A DNA stretch of 64,000 nucleotides from Prorocentrum cordatum (Eukaryota > Sar > Dinophyceae > Prorocentrales > Prorocentraceae). The position numbers and the translations under genes were made by a program. Positions 42,561 to 54,223 of this stretch are shown one piece after another. Positions within the stretch are counted from its first letter, which is position 1; each line of letters begins with the position of its first letter. The notes beneath the pieces are model-generated. The model was not told the DNA's origin. It saw only the letters and a list, made by a program, of their open reading frames with translations, and did not search any database. The stretch covers positions 16,001 to 80,000 of the forward strand of contig CAUYUJ010005592.1 in NCBI GenBank assembly GCA_963575745.1, given 5' to 3'.

Positions 42561-43213
42561 TTACTCCCTTGAACGTCGGCGATGGGCAGGCCCCCGATGG
42601 CGAAACCCGAGCATAGCCTAGGCGGGATGCGTGTGAGAGGGGGGCCCAGCCCCATCTGAGCTGACGCGCGCGTGCACCGGCCTAGGCTTCGGCCGCCGTA
42701 CTCGACTTGCTTCGCCTCGTCGCCGCGCGCGAGGCCGCGACCGCCAAAAAACGGGGAAACCAAAAGGCACCGACACCACTACCACCCAGACCTCTCCCAG
42801 GGTGCGCCCTGGCCCGAACTTCGAGGCGAATTCAGTGCATGGTGGCGACGAGGGCATCCCGGGAGGCCCAACAAGAGGAAAACGGGGGAAGGGTACAGAT
42901 GCATCGGATTTTCTTTCCTCCCCTGGGGAGCACACCGCGCCCAAGTCCGTCAAAAAAAGGCACGGTCAAAGGCCGATGGCCCCCCCACCCCCGCAGCCGA
43001 GTCCCGCGCGTCGGCGCCCTTCGGAGTGAGGTGTGCCGCCGCTCTGAGGGGCCCGCCAGTGCTCGGTCCTGCGCGCGGCCGACGTTGGTCCCCGTCCGCG
43101 GCGCATGCACCTGCGAGCGCCAAGCAACGCTTCGCAGCAGGGGAGTATCGTGCCTTCGCCTCGTCGCTGCCCGCCTCGCGGCCCTCGTCGCTGTCACCGC
43201 GCGTGCCCTTCTG
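42561..43213. other. GC-rich, no supportable gene
   Basis: ORFs open on both strands run into the following (TCC)n array. GGTGGCGACGAGGGCATCCC (42,842) recurs almost unchanged at 62,187. Confidence 0.5.
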
Positions 43214-43491
43214 TTCCTCCTCCTCCTCCTCCTCCTCCTCCTCCTCCTCCTCCTCCTCCCCTCCTCCTCATCCCCTTCCTCCCGCTCCTCCCGCTCCTCC
43301 CGCTCCTCCTCCTCTCTCCTCCTCCTCCTCCTCCTCCTCCTCCCTCCCTCCCTCCTCCTCTCCTCCTCCTCCTCCTCCTCCTCCTCCTCCTCCTCCCTCC
43401 TCCTCCTCCTCCTCCTCCCCCTCCTCATCCTCCTCCTCCTCCTCCTCCTCCTCCTCCTCCTCCTCCTCCTCCTCCTCCTCCTCCTCAACAT
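43214..43491. repeat. (TCC)n tract
   Basis: About 280 bp of (TCC)n with a CCGCTCCTC sub-block. Confidence 0.95.
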
Positions 43492-44339
43492 GTCTCTCCA
43501 AGCTCCAGCTGCTTTCCCCCACCCACGCCATTCCCTCCTGGGAGCTTCTGCATCAAGGCTGATTCCCTCGAGCCGGCCCGGCTGCGGAGCGCAGGCCGAA
43601 CAAGTCTCTGGGAAGGCGCCCCGCGACTGCGTCTTCCAGGCGGGCGGCCAGGCGAGTCTTCCCAGCCAAAACAAATGGGTGCGCCACCCATGATGAAATT
43701 GGACCAGGGCCAGCGGCAACTCTCACCAGCCCTCGGAGCTTGGGTGGCTCAAGGAATCCCCCCCCGCCCCTACAGTCAACCCGCACAGTAAGGACGAGCG
43801 ACTTTCCTGTAGGTGGCCCTTGCATCCTTCTTCTTCGGCCCATGCTTGGCCGCTTTCGCTGGCCGCGCCCCGCTCGCAAAGTGTCGGCAGGGCCTTCCAA
43901 GGCCCCTGCATCCCCACCGCAACCGAAACCGCAACACGCCGCACATCCAGCAGGACGCGTTGGCACGACAACCGCTGATGCCGCCGAAAGAAGACATGTC
44001 TAACCGTACACTGCATCCTTACCACGCGTCCTTCTTATGCGGGTCGAGTGTACCCCGCGTCGCAACGCTTTCCCATCACTAGTCTGTGAACCATGGGTAT
44101 GGCCAGAATCCTTGCCAGGCGGAGCCTCGAATCCCACCAGCCCTTCAAGGCGTAGGTGGTTTAGGGTATTTCCTCTTCCGCACCATTCTTCCCCTTCGGG
44201 GAAGGGCTTACCCTCCCCCTACCCCCTGGACCTGGACTTGGACGGGGCGTTCCGCGATTCGCCGGATCGTCCAAAACGGCCTCGGCGAAGAAACCATAAT
44301 CATTGTTTTTACAACGCTAATTGAGACCCCCCCTTCTTT
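43492..44339. other. No gene seen
   Basis: Unique DNA; 44,195-44,235 (CTTCGGGGAAGGGCTTACCC, CCCCTACCCCCTGG) parallels 25,365-25,405. Confidence 0.5.
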
Positions 44340-45010
44340 GATCGATCTCCCCCGAGATGGCCCCACGAGCGCTCCCAAGGCCCCCAAAGGTGCACCAAGA
44401 GGGCCCCAAGAGGTGGCCAGGAGGCCCTAAGGCACCCAAGACGCTCCAAGATGTCTCGGCGACAATGCCAAAATCACTAATTTTACGAAGGTGTTGGCCA
44501 CATTTTGGCCTCCTGGGGGGGGGCTGCGTGAGATGACTTCAAGAGCGCCTGGAAAGGCCCAAAATGACCACCAAGATGGCTCAAAAGATCCCCACATGCC
44601 TCAAGATGGCACCCACGATGCTCCTAGACAGCCAAGACCGCTCCAAGACGGCTCCAACTGGCCAAAGAGCTCCCCCTGGATGCCCCGAACAAGTCAAAAT
44701 CTTTCCAAAACCTTAGGAGCATCGGTGTTTTGAGCTTTCTCGCCTTGTCGCTTCCGATGGCCGTCCGAAGCCTCAAGATGGCTCCAAGATGGCCCACAAG
44801 GGCTCCGAGTGCGCTCCCAAGGCTCCCACGAGCGCTTCAACAGGGCCCCAAGAGGCGCCCAGGACGCCCCGGGAGGCCCCAACAGGCGCCCAAGAAGCCC
44901 CCAAGAGGCTTCCAAGAGACCCCCAAGAGGCCCCAAGAAGCTCTCCGAGGCACCCAAGAAACTGTAAGAGGCGCCCACGACCGCCACGTGGCCCCCAGGA
45001 GGCTCCAATA
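44340..45010. repeat. Cryptic CCAAGA(T/G)GGC repeat
   Basis: Irregular 12-30-bp periodicity of GCCCCAAGAGG, CTCCAAGATGGC and CCCAAGAAGC blocks. The minus strand spells LGASWG/LLGAS-like text. Same family as 25.4, 45.6, 56.8, 58.7 and 61.2 kb. Confidence 0.75.
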
Positions 45011-45047
45011 GGCCTCCACTGGGGGGCCTTTCCTCTGCGTGCTGCCC

Positions 45048-45122
45048 ACTTCCCTGATCGAGGCAATTCCTCTGGGCATCGTTTCTGGATGGGCTGGTGG
45101 GGTTATCGCGACCGCGGCGAAG
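45048..45122 (+). repeat. Dispersed repeat R4, copy 1
   Basis: TTCCCTGATCGAGGCAA ... GATGGGCTGGTGGGGTTA aligns with 57,103-57,175 (TTCCCTGATCAAGGCAA ... GATGGGCTGGTGGGGATA). Confidence 0.8.
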
Positions 45123-45845
45123 AAGGTCGGGCGGCGTAAGGGTACGAAGCGCAGGTGCATCGGCCCAAATTAACGCACAGGAAGAGGGAGGCGAACAGAG
45201 GAAGAGAACGAACGCGGAAGAGAGAAGACCAGGCGAGGTGGGCAAACAGGTGGCGAGTCTCGCTGCCGCTCACAAAACGTTGCACACCAAAAAGAACTTC
45301 TGGGCGAGGTGCAGCACCAAAATGGTGCAATTCGAAAGCAGCTCCGCGACCACGTAGAATGCCTCCAGCGAGACGAGCAGCGAGTCCGGGACGAGCCGCC
45401 GGACCGCGGAACGTAAGACAGCGAGGTCACCACTGCGAGGGAGATTCCCAGCATGCAAGCGAAGCGCAGCGTCTAGAATTGTTGACGGTTCGGGGGGGGG
45501 CCTCCTTCGGATGTCTGGGCTTCCTGGTGCATTTGGAATTATCCGATCGGCCCTGCTGAGCACTGAGGGCCATTGCACGCTGTTCGTGTGCTCGAGATCT
45601 GGGAGGGTTTGAAGCTCTCTTGGAGGCCTCTGGGGCCTTCTGGGCTCCTCCTGGGTCCATCTTGGGGCTCTCGTGGGCGATCGTGGGACCATATTGAGAT
45701 CTCGAGGGGCCGTCGGAAGAGAAAGCCATCAGGGCCAACACTGAAACAGCCTCAGGCGTTTGGAGGTTTGCCTCTGTGGGGGGGGGGGCTGCTGTCTGGA
45801 GACCTCTTGGAAGTCTCGTAGGGGCCACCTTGGGCCATCCTGGAC
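45123..45845. other. No gene; short CCAAGA-type repeat
   Basis: 45,600-45,845 carries the reverse-complement form (GAGGCCTCTGGGGCC, CATCTTGGGGCTC) of the cryptic repeat. The rest is unique. Confidence 0.5.
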
Positions 45846-46917
45846 CGTCGCGTACTTTAGAAGCAACTTCTTTTTTATTTGCTTGAACTAAGCTCAGTGA
45901 GGCGTGTGCTGGGCCCTATGGTCGCGGGGTGCTAGCGGCCTCAAAGTTATAGCTTCGAGAAACTTTAGAAGCAACTTCTGGAAGGTCTTCGCCAGAACGA
46001 TGCAAGGCTAGCAAACCCGATTGAAAGGCCATGGAACTGGACTGGGCCGGATTTTAGACCCGGGATTAGGCCACACGAAACGGAATTAAGCCAGATTAAA
46101 CGGAATTGATCAACTTTTAATGGGGTTGGACCAAGTTAGGCTAGTTTTCGATCAGGAGTCTACCAGAGCCGATTCTGAATGTAACCTCGCACTGTTGCGT
46201 CCCAGTGAATGGGCATCTTGGAGGCCGCCTGGTCTTGGCGTCCCCTGCCGAGGAAAAGTCGAGGGCCAAACACGCCGGGTCTTATGGCCGAGGGGCGGCT
46301 TACTGGGCTAACCCGTTATGTTCGGAGGTGTCTCGCCCCTGCGTCTGGACAGGAGAGGGGTGGGGGATTGAGGGGTCAGGGTTAGATTAGAGTCCCAATA
46401 TGGCCCAAGGTAGCTCCAAGATGGCCCCAACTAGCCGAATACTTCGCACAAGATAGCCGGAGATCGCTCAGTATGTTTTCCTTCACCCCACGAACGCAAC
46501 CAGGAATAGCAGATCAAAGGATCCGCTGTCACTCAGGGGGGGCTATCCCATACGTGCGATTCACGGACAAGCGAGAACAAAGAGACACGTGCATTGCAAG
46601 TCGCAGCAGAACACAGCATGCGGCGAGATGACGAAAGAACTGGCCAGGAAAGTATCAGGCTGCGCCCCAGAACGTCCCACTCTGGACCGAAAGAAGCAGC
46701 CGCAGGAAGGGAACGATGACGGAGACAAGAAAAGTCAACACACTGATCATAGGGTACAGTGGGGACGCAGCCCGCGCACGCCGTGGATTTCCTGGCAACT
46801 CGAAGCGCAGGCGAGACAGGCACTGGAGGGCAGCCCCCCACGACGAGCGATGCGCCCTGGCCAAAGAAAATGCCCAGTCAAAGATCGCTAACCATGGCCT
46901 GAAAATTTCCATTCAAG
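45846..46917. other. Lower-GC region, no gene seen
   Basis: 45,860-46,150 is AT-richer, with a cryptic AGATTAAACGGAATT periodicity; 62,360-62,480 has similar text (GAGATTAAACTTGACT). No coding patches. Confidence 0.5.
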
Positions 46918-47010
46918 GAGGAGGAGGAGGAGGAGGAGGAGGAGGAGGAGGGGGAGGAGGAGGAGGGGGAGGAGGAGGAGAGGAGGAGGAGGAGGAGGAG
47001 GTGAGGGAGG
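46918..47010. repeat. (GGA)n tract at the 5' border of the SL-tagged element
   Basis: Purine microsatellite that abuts the spliced-leader array directly; it may mark the insertion site or have grown there. Confidence 0.9.
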
Positions 47011-47092
47011 TCCGTAGCAATTGTGGCTCAAGCCATTTTGTCTCAAGCCATTTCGGCTCAAGCCATTTTGGCTCAAGCCAGTTTGGCTCAAG
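47011..47092 (+). other. Dinoflagellate spliced-leader relic array (1 full + 4 truncated copies)
   Basis: 47,011-47,032 is a 22-nt spliced leader beginning TCCGTAG and ending GGCTCAAG, with two changes from the canonical DinoSL. Four 15-nt units follow without gaps: CCATTTTGTCTCAAG (47,033), CCATTTCGGCTCAAG (47,048), CCATTTTGGCTCAAG (47,063, identical to the last 15 nt of DinoSL) and CCAGTTTGGCTCAAG (47,078). The 15-nt length is what remains when a genomic SL is itself used as a trans-splice acceptor at its internal AG. Each unit therefore records one cycle of transcription, trans-splicing and reverse transcription into the genome, so about five cycles are recorded. Confidence 0.95.
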
Positions 47093-47847
47093 AGGCGTTG
47101 GGGCCCGGAGGTCCCCCGAGGCCACGCCTAGCGAGGCCATATTCCCCATGCCGAACTGTCTCCCACAAAACAATTCATTCCTCCCTTTCAGGCCCGCGAC
47201 CAACCACGGGATCCTTGCAGTACTACATCTACTGCACCGACCTCGACAAGCTGTCCCAGAACTTCATCCACCCCGACAACGGGGCCACCGCGTCCTCACT
47301 CCAGATGACCTCCCAACGGCCACGGTCGCCTGCTTGGCACCGTCGCCGGCGCCGCGAGCGTGCCGACGCTCGCGTGCCACTCCGCCTCGAACAAGCACGC
47401 CAACTGCTCGCTGACCACCACGGCGCCCAGCAACCACCTGGACCACCCGACGCCACCATGGCGCCCAAGATGGCCCAAACTCCATTCGGCAGCTACCACA
47501 AACAGTGGCACCAACAGCAGTACCAGCACCGACACCAGCAGCACCAAAGGGACACCACAGGAGCCCCTCGGACATAATGGCGCGCCCGCAGCCGTGACGA
47601 CACCCGCGGCACGGGCAGCAGCAGCTCCATGGGACAGCACCACCAGCAGCAACCACAAAAGCAACAACAGCACAGCCTCAACGTGCAACGTAGACAGGAG
47701 AATAGAAAAGAGATTGTTGCCAACATCGTCCCCATGACTCCCATGACCCACCAAAGCCAGAAGACAGCAGCATTGGAACGAGCCACCCCCAATGCACCGC
47801 TCCGGCCGAGTCAAGGAGCACCGCAAGAACTGCAAGGCAGACATTGA
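47093..47847 (+). pseudogene. N-terminal part of the SL-tagged unit, Gln/His-rich
   Basis: One frame runs through the SL units and on to 47,577 (LQYYIYCTDLDKLSQNFIHP; Gln/His-rich HQQQYQHRHQQHQR), meets TAA at 47,575-47,577, and continues coherently (QQPQKQQQHSLNVQRRQENR) to 47,847. A second frame over 47,317-47,737 (GRLLGTVAGAASVPTLACHS, then Thr/Ser/Asn-rich) is also open, so the true frame is uncertain. No family recognised. Confidence 0.4.
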
Positions 47848-49740
47848 CTACCTCATCACCACCATCCAGCGACACGCCAACGAGGATTACGACTTCAACG
47901 GCATCGTCTCCAAGATCCGACCACCGAAGTCCATGCTGCTACACTCACACGACGCAAAGGACCAGCAGAGAGAGGTCGAGAGCATGATCAACGACACCGT
48001 CACCCAGATGGACGACGCGCAACATCAGCTCGAGGAGCTGCAGCAAAAGGCCACACTACTGGGAGACCGACATCGACAGCTTCGCAGTCTCCACGACAAC
48101 ATCAGGGGGGCCGACTCGGACGACGACGCCGACGCCGAGTCAGCGACGACGCCCAGGAGGCGCACAAAGCATCAACGTTGCGACACCCCAGCACCCAACA
48201 TCGGGAGACGTCACCGAGGATACATCGGAGAAACGTCACCAGCATCACGAGCGACTCTAGTACCTATTGAAGCCTCAACCGTCAACGAGCTGCGATAAGA
48301 GAGTCCCACTACAAGCACGAAAAGGAAAGCTACCACAAGCTCCAGCGCTTCGAACACGACCGGATGGAGGAGCACAAGACGGAGATCCACAGCAGCAGGC
48401 AGGCAACCGAGAAGATCGCCGGGCACAGCGCGCACAAGACCGAGGTAGACAGCATCGTCATCGAGAATCTCAGGAACGAGCTCCGCGAAGCCAACAACAT
48501 CATGTGGCAGACCGTCGACCACAACAACAAAATCTGCCAGGAATCAAGACAATACTACGAGAACTACCAGGAGACAGCCGCCACCAGCGAGCACTTACAA
48601 AGAGCCTTGGAAGAAACACGACTTCAGATGCACCAACCACGGTAGACGCGAGTCGCGGATACGATCATCAAGTACAACAACCTCGAGAAGAGCTTAGGAG
48701 GGGAAGATGAAGCCATGCAGCACCTAGAGCACCAGCAACAGATCATCATCAACGACTTACAGCAGACAAGGAACGCAGCACATCAACTCCATAAACAACA
48801 GCGCGCACAAGAACAACTACGACAAGAACTCGCAACAGCGGAAGCCAAGAACGCAAATATCGAGGACCAGGCCCGCGAGCACATCCAGCACAACTACAAC
48901 CTCTAAGAGCAACGAACCAGCTACCTCGAGAACGAGATCTACGGGCAAATGCTGATCATGCATACCGAGGAGAAGCAGAACCATAACAAGACCGAGGTCA
49001 TCCAGGCACTGGAGGGGCGGACCGAGGACATGCAGAACCACATCGCCCGGTTCCACCAGCACAAAGAGGCTCACTCGGCGACGGCGGAGCTACAGGCGGA
49101 GCGCATACACTACGACCACCACAAGCTCAACGCTGCAACAACCTCCATAGAGTCACAGGAGCACTTTCTCCAGCAGCTTTACGAAAAGCACCATGTCACA
49201 GAGACGCAGATGCAACGACGTGCCCGGCAACTCGAGGACGCCCACGCACAGATCCACGCAACGCAGAAGGAACGAGAAGCAGACTTTGTTCATGACCTCG
49301 CCAACCTGCTCAGGAACAGCGGGCCTGACTCCATCGTCACCTTCCTGCAGGCGCCACAAAGAACAATACTACAAGAAGATGACCCAAGAGCCCGGCTCAT
49401 TGCCGTCCCTGACTCCGAGATCTTTTCCATCGAAGACCACGGCGCCCAAACTCAGAGGGACGAATATCACCGCGAGAAGGACCTGATCAACCTAGCTAGG
49501 GCAACACCAGAAGACGAACGCCCAGCCGCCTCGCCTGGCGCCGACGGGCCTACTCAAACTGCACGACTAGAGCAGAGCGAAGAACAGATACTACCTCAAG
49601 TCGAGCCATGGGAACCAGCCTCAACGCAGCCGAGGGACGACGATTACTACCTCACTTGGTCGGAAAGTTCCACATCCAACGCAGCGGCTTCGGGGGAGAC
49701 GAGGCACCGACACCGAGAGCAGACGAAGAGGGGCTATTAG
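47762..49740 (+). pseudogene. Long coiled-coil region of the SL-tagged unit
   Basis: Frame one, 47,762-48,295: IDYLITTIQRHANEDYDFNG, DAQHQLEELQQKATLLGDRH. After TAA at 48,296 the reading shifts by one frame and continues 48,298-49,740: ESYHKLQRFEHDRMEEHKTE, ENLRNELREANNIMWQ, QRALEETRLQMHQ, TAG at 48,643, AMQHLEHQQQIIINDLQQTR, LRQELATAEAKNANIEDQAR, TAA at 48,904, SYLENEIYGQMLIMHTEEKQ, MQRRARQLEDAHAQIHATQK, ending in an acidic Pro-rich segment. Heptad-like Leu/Ile spacing with Glu/Gln/Lys/Arg makes a coiled coil of some 500 residues. Coherent text on both sides of each stop implies recent damage. Confidence 0.6.
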
Positions 49741-50866
49741 CTCAACCAATAGTGACAGCAGAAGCGACACCACGCACACCCCGAAGGGAAGCAACCATAT
49801 CATCAACGGAGTGCATGACACCGATCGCTTTCAGACAAGCACCGACCTTCCACGCCGGCACCCCACCGAACAGATCAGAATCACTGCCACCGAAGTCCCC
49901 TTACCCAGCCATCGGAAGAAGTTCGCATGCACCGCAAACGCATGGAACGAAGCCGACCTCAGTCAGCACCGCGACGCCCCGTACGCTTCGCAGCGGATAA
50001 CGGCCAGGGCGCAGTGGATCCAGCAGGCGAGAGGAACATCATCCCCATGAACCACCACGACGACACCGACAGCAGTTGTATCGACGGGGGAGCCCACGAC
50101 CACACCTCAAAAACAGACGAGGCACGGTGGCATTGGGGTTGCCACCGTCACTGATGCCGATAAGACCAACATAGCAACAACCATTAGACACACTGACACC
50201 TCACTAAGAGAGTCCACGCCAGAGCACGTCACATCTGGGACGACTAGCTTCACCACAGGTGGCCGCTCCAGAACCAGACGGGCCCGACCCACTGCACGAT
50301 CCCGCTACCAACGCCGAACTGGAATTCAACGAGCAGCAATGCTCCATTGTTACCAGCGTCCCACAGGCAATCGGCGGCACATCTCCTCGGACAGACTCTG
50401 CAGCAACGTAGCGAATACACGTGCCAGCAGGGAAACCGAGACACCGCCAGCAAAAGCTAACCTCAGAGACAGGGGAAGCTCGGCAAGCCTGGCCGTTGAG
50501 AGGGATAGCGGGGCATCCATCGACCTCGCAACGCCCATTTCCACCAGATGCGGCCCACCGCGCGACGAAAGCTCCGGCTCCGTGCGAAGCGACCTGGACA
50601 TCAACGCGGAGGGAACTACATCGGCAGACCGACGTACTCATGGGGGACCTCGCCCCCCCCCCCTCCTAAGGTACACAGCAAAGGGAGGAGCTTTACAGCG
50701 ACAGTTTCCCTGTCTTCCGACGGAGCCGATAGCAGCCGTCCTGAGACGCGCATTGCCGCCTACTCTCCAGCGCCAGCATGACCTCCCTAATGTTCCCGAC
50801 CTCCACGAGCCGCCGCCATGGCGCTTGAGCTGTGCCCGCCTCGACCCCATTCAACCGGTCAAATGA
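49608..50866 (+). pseudogene. P/S/T-rich linker of the SL-tagged unit
   Basis: Low-complexity Pro/Thr/Ser/Arg-rich text in frames that change at about 49,740 and again before 50,339. Just upstream of the RNase H domain it reads ALPPTLQRQHDLPNVPDLHE and PPPWRLSCARLDP, which leads in frame into the domain after a TGA at 50,864-50,866. Confidence 0.4.
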
Positions 50867-51397
50867 TGGCACCTATGCACAGACGGCACGCATCAGCGCG
50901 ACTCCACCCAAGACCCATGGGCCCCGGTTACCACCGCCGAAGACGAACAAGGCTGTGTATATATATATATATACCAAGGAAGCATCGGCGCACACAACCA
51001 CATCTCATTCAGACATGACAACTTCACCAGCAACTCCGCCACACCAGAGCTAGCAACTCGGACTTGGGCTTACGCATGGATATACTCACATTTACACAAC
51101 GCCACTCACAAACCTGCCGTCACCATCCACACCAACTCCATGATTACCAGAGGATTCGCCAAGGGCAATTTCCAACCCAAGAAGCCCAACCAACTGACCG
51201 ACTGAGTACGACTACTACACGGCCTCACCGCTGAGGCGGTGAACTTAAACACTGGCCGCGTACGAGCACACGAAGGACACCCCTGGAACGAGCTAGCAGA
51301 CAGTCTCGCCAAGGTGTACGCAGCAACGCCCGGCAACCATCCAAGTTGTCCACAAGAAGAGTGGGCAAGAGCCTTCCACGCTGACAGGGAACGACAA
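50867..51397 (+). pseudogene. RNase H domain of the SL-tagged unit
   Basis: Frame two. Landmarks in order: HLCTDGTHQ (first catalytic Asp codon 50,882); a beta-hairpin around GCVYIYIYQGSIG; ATPELATRTWAYAWIYSHLH (catalytic Glu codon 51,047); AVTIHTNSMITRGFAKG, where TDS is expected, so the third catalytic Asp is Asn (codon 51,134-51,136); an in-frame TGA at 51,203; then VRAHEGHPWNELADSLAK with the conserved His (51,269) and last Asp (51,299). The order and spacing fit RNase HI of retroelements, which degrades RNA in RNA-DNA hybrids. The Asn substitution plus two flanking or internal TGA codons mean this copy is inactive. No RT precedes it, which is unusual. Confidence 0.8.
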
Positions 51398-51480
51398 TGA
51401 GAGTGGCTACAAGAAGCAGACAGTGCAACAAACGACGCCTACCCTAACAAGCACCAACACGGACTTGAGGCACCTGCAGC

Positions 51481-52242
51481 GAAGATGCAAGCTCGACCGA
51501 TCCACTTCGCACCACAATACAGTACACCGAGACCTCCAGCGACAAGAAGATCGACATCCGCATCTGCACCTGCAACGCACGCTCCTTCAAGGCTCCAGAG
51601 AAGCAAGGACGCAAACGCGGGCAAAACGGACACCCCGCAAATGCGGGCAAGCAGGACGAGGTCAAGGAGAGCTGGGACACCGTTTTCGACAACTTCATGG
51701 TCCACTCCAACAACGAGATGTAGACCGACACAGACCATTGGATGGACAGACCTGGCAACGGCCCGCACTACCGCTGCGCCGCATAGTGCCGCGCGCCAGG
51801 ACGCGCTGCTAACGGCCGCGACTTCTAGAAGATGCCCGTCCACAGCTTGGAATGGCAAGACGTTCGAATGCTTGCAAGCACTGACCCACCACAGCTACAA
51901 GCGCCTCCGTGGAAGAACAAGGACGAGGAGCCATTCACGAACCTCCAGGCCCTACGCACCTCCAAAAAGAAGGGCATGGAGAAGCGCCGCAGCTTCGAGG
52001 AGATAGAACGCAACGTCATCCACAGCAACATCGAGAGATGCAGCCAGAAGGTCTACATCGTGGCAATCACCGACATATACGGCACCTTGCACCCGACCCT
52101 CGAGATTGAGATACTACCAGCACACGCAAGAGACATCATTGAAAGCCGCGGAGCAGGAGGACTACACCCATACACTGACAACTACATCCTTCCCATCGAT
52201 CGCCACAACATCACGCCACAAACAACGGGTGAGCTAAATTGA
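51481..52242 (+). pseudogene. Conserved-looking segment after RNase H
   Basis: Frame one: TDPLRTTIQYTETSSDKKID, IRICTCNARSFKAPEKQG, VKESWDTVFDNFMVHSNNEM, then TAG at 51,721, 51,784 and 51,826 with readable text between, then MPVHSLEWQDVRMLASTDPP, EKRRSFEEIERNVIHSNIER, KVYIVAITDIYGTLHPTLEI and ILPIDRHNITPQTTGELN, with TGA at 52,240. No domain recognised; it alternates beta and helical text and would be a globular domain if intact. Confidence 0.5.
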
Positions 52243-52261
52243 GACGAGACGGACCTGAGAG

Positions 52262-54223
52262 GACAGCGAGTACCAGAAGATCTATGCCACCAGCGGGGCA
52301 CCACACTTTTATCTGCATGGACGGGCACTTACCGCACGCCGCCACTACCTACAAAGGAGACCGATCACGTGGCAGGAGACCACTACCGCTATTACTTCGG
52401 AGACATGTACAACAAGAACCGACGGAACCACCAATGTCCACACTGAGGCCACGATGCGGGAGATCATCGTCCACCAAGTCGAGTTCATCCCCGACGCAAC
52501 CACTGGGATAAGACAGCGACCTGACCACGAAGCGACAAGGTACAGACAACCTACTGGGATCATACTTGGCGGCATCATGTAGATAAAGGTCACCGACATC
52601 GACATCGAATCCGAGATCGAGGCCCCAAAAGCAAGACGGTACCTCATCGACGCCGAGGAGAGCCACAGCTCACGACAACTGCTTCACTACTGACACAAAC
52701 TGCGCAACGCAGGCTCTCAGCCCACCGACTGGACCCAGAACTACTTCCCCGAGTGGCATGCGGCTTTCCCAGAGGCTCGACCACAACAAGCACAACGGAC
52801 AGCTCGCATTACTCCAACAAACACCGACTTGCAGCTCATTCAACGGAGATCCACCCCACAGGTCCAACAAACCGTTCCAATCCCAATGCCGACCGTCTTC
52901 CAGCTCATATACAGTCAGACCAGAACCCCGACCCCTAACCAGCCGCCACCGCCGCCTGGCCCACCCCCAGGCAGAGCCCCCATACAAATCACCACAACGA
53001 CGCCAGGGGCCAATCGATACTTTCGCAGCCCATGCGCCCCACCGACGTACAAGCAAGGCGAAACTCTCCGACCTGACCAATCTCACCACGGTAGATTGCC
53101 ACCAAGCTGGACCGCGCACGCCGACGCAACGAGAAGCCTCGCCTATTACCACAACAACGAGACAAGCGCCACCCAATGGAAGTCCCCAGGCGATTCCAAC
53201 TACGAACCGTGCTGCAATCGGCATCTCACCGTCCAGAACATCGAGGCCTTCAGCATCAACGAGGACGGCTGCTTCTACCACAGCACTAGGCCGATACACC
53301 TCCTATCCCTCAATGACTACCCTCCTCTACCAGAGCACCCCGTCAAACGCGAGCAGGGCGACAAAGCCACGGCACTCACCATCCGCGACCTTCCCGACAA
53401 GATGCGGACCGACTACCAACGGGAACCAGACGCTCGCGAATGGGTCGGCCGAGCACATATATGGCACAGCGAGTGCTCAGCTGGCATGTTCTTCTCCCAC
53501 CTCAAGTTGAATCAGGACACCAAGCCCTTCCGCATCTTTGGCAACACCTTGCTCGTGGTCGCACCTATACGCGAGGAAGGCCCACACCCTCCACGCGTAT
53601 GCCACGTTCTCCATCGCATCGGGCAGACTCACAGCCCGAAACCAATACTGGCACCATACGGCGACCAAAGCATCTTCGAGCGCGAGATCCACATCGAGAT
53701 ACTACCGACGCGGGAGCCGACTCAAGGAGAAAGCACCCACAAAGAACAAGCGACACTGATGACCGCAACCGACAACGCAGCCCACATGACTGTCAGTACC
53801 ATACCTACCAGCAGTGGCAGCACAACTTTCAGCACAATGCCAGCAACCACTCCCTCGCAGGCGACTTTCAACCCAGTTCACCCAGCCTCCCCTCAAAGCG
53901 TGCCCACCCCAGGGCCCAAGCCGGTGAGATTCAAGGCCCCACCCACCCTGCCGACCGTGAGGGAAAACGCTGCAGCACAACCAAAGGACAAGACCGACTA
54001 CGACGACACGATCACACAACAGGAGGTGTCGATGCAGGAGAACAACACATGCACACTTCCACATCCAGCACCTGCGACGCGACGCGAAGCACCAACACGC
54101 CCATCGCAAACGACAGCCAACCACCCCCCATCCAAGTGGAGCGCCAGAAACCCACGGGATGGCTCCCCCTTACGACGATCACCCAAGAGAAGGCAAACCC
54201 CGACACGATCACCTTCCCTATGA
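52262..54223 (+). pseudogene. WW-domain-containing part of the SL-tagged unit
   Basis: Frame two: DSEYQKIYATSGAPHFYLHG, REIIVHQVEFIPDATTG, GIILGGIM, TAG at 52,580, IKVTDIDIESEIEAPKARRY, TGA at 52,691, DWTQNYFPEWHAAFPEARPQ, a Pro-rich stretch, then a WW domain at 53,096-53,188: LPPSW, YYHNNETSATQW and a Pro three residues later (Trp codons 53,108 and 53,177). WW domains bind Pro-rich peptides; the unit has several such stretches. After it comes a globular-looking segment (FSINEDGCFYHSTRPIHLLS, DAREWVGRAHIWHSECSAGM, FFSHLKLNQDTKPFRIFGNT) and a P/S/T-rich tail ending at 54,223. 465 codons are open from 52,829. Confidence 0.6.

Noticed and set aside
43740-43765. Second spliced-leader relic (TGGGTGGCTCAAGG)
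   Set aside because: Only the 3' nine bases match and no CCATTTT precedes them.
50867-51397. Assigning the SL-tagged unit to the LINE at 39.9-42.5 kb
   Set aside because: Opposite strand, different composition, no shared text, and the LINE has no RNase H in the readable part.
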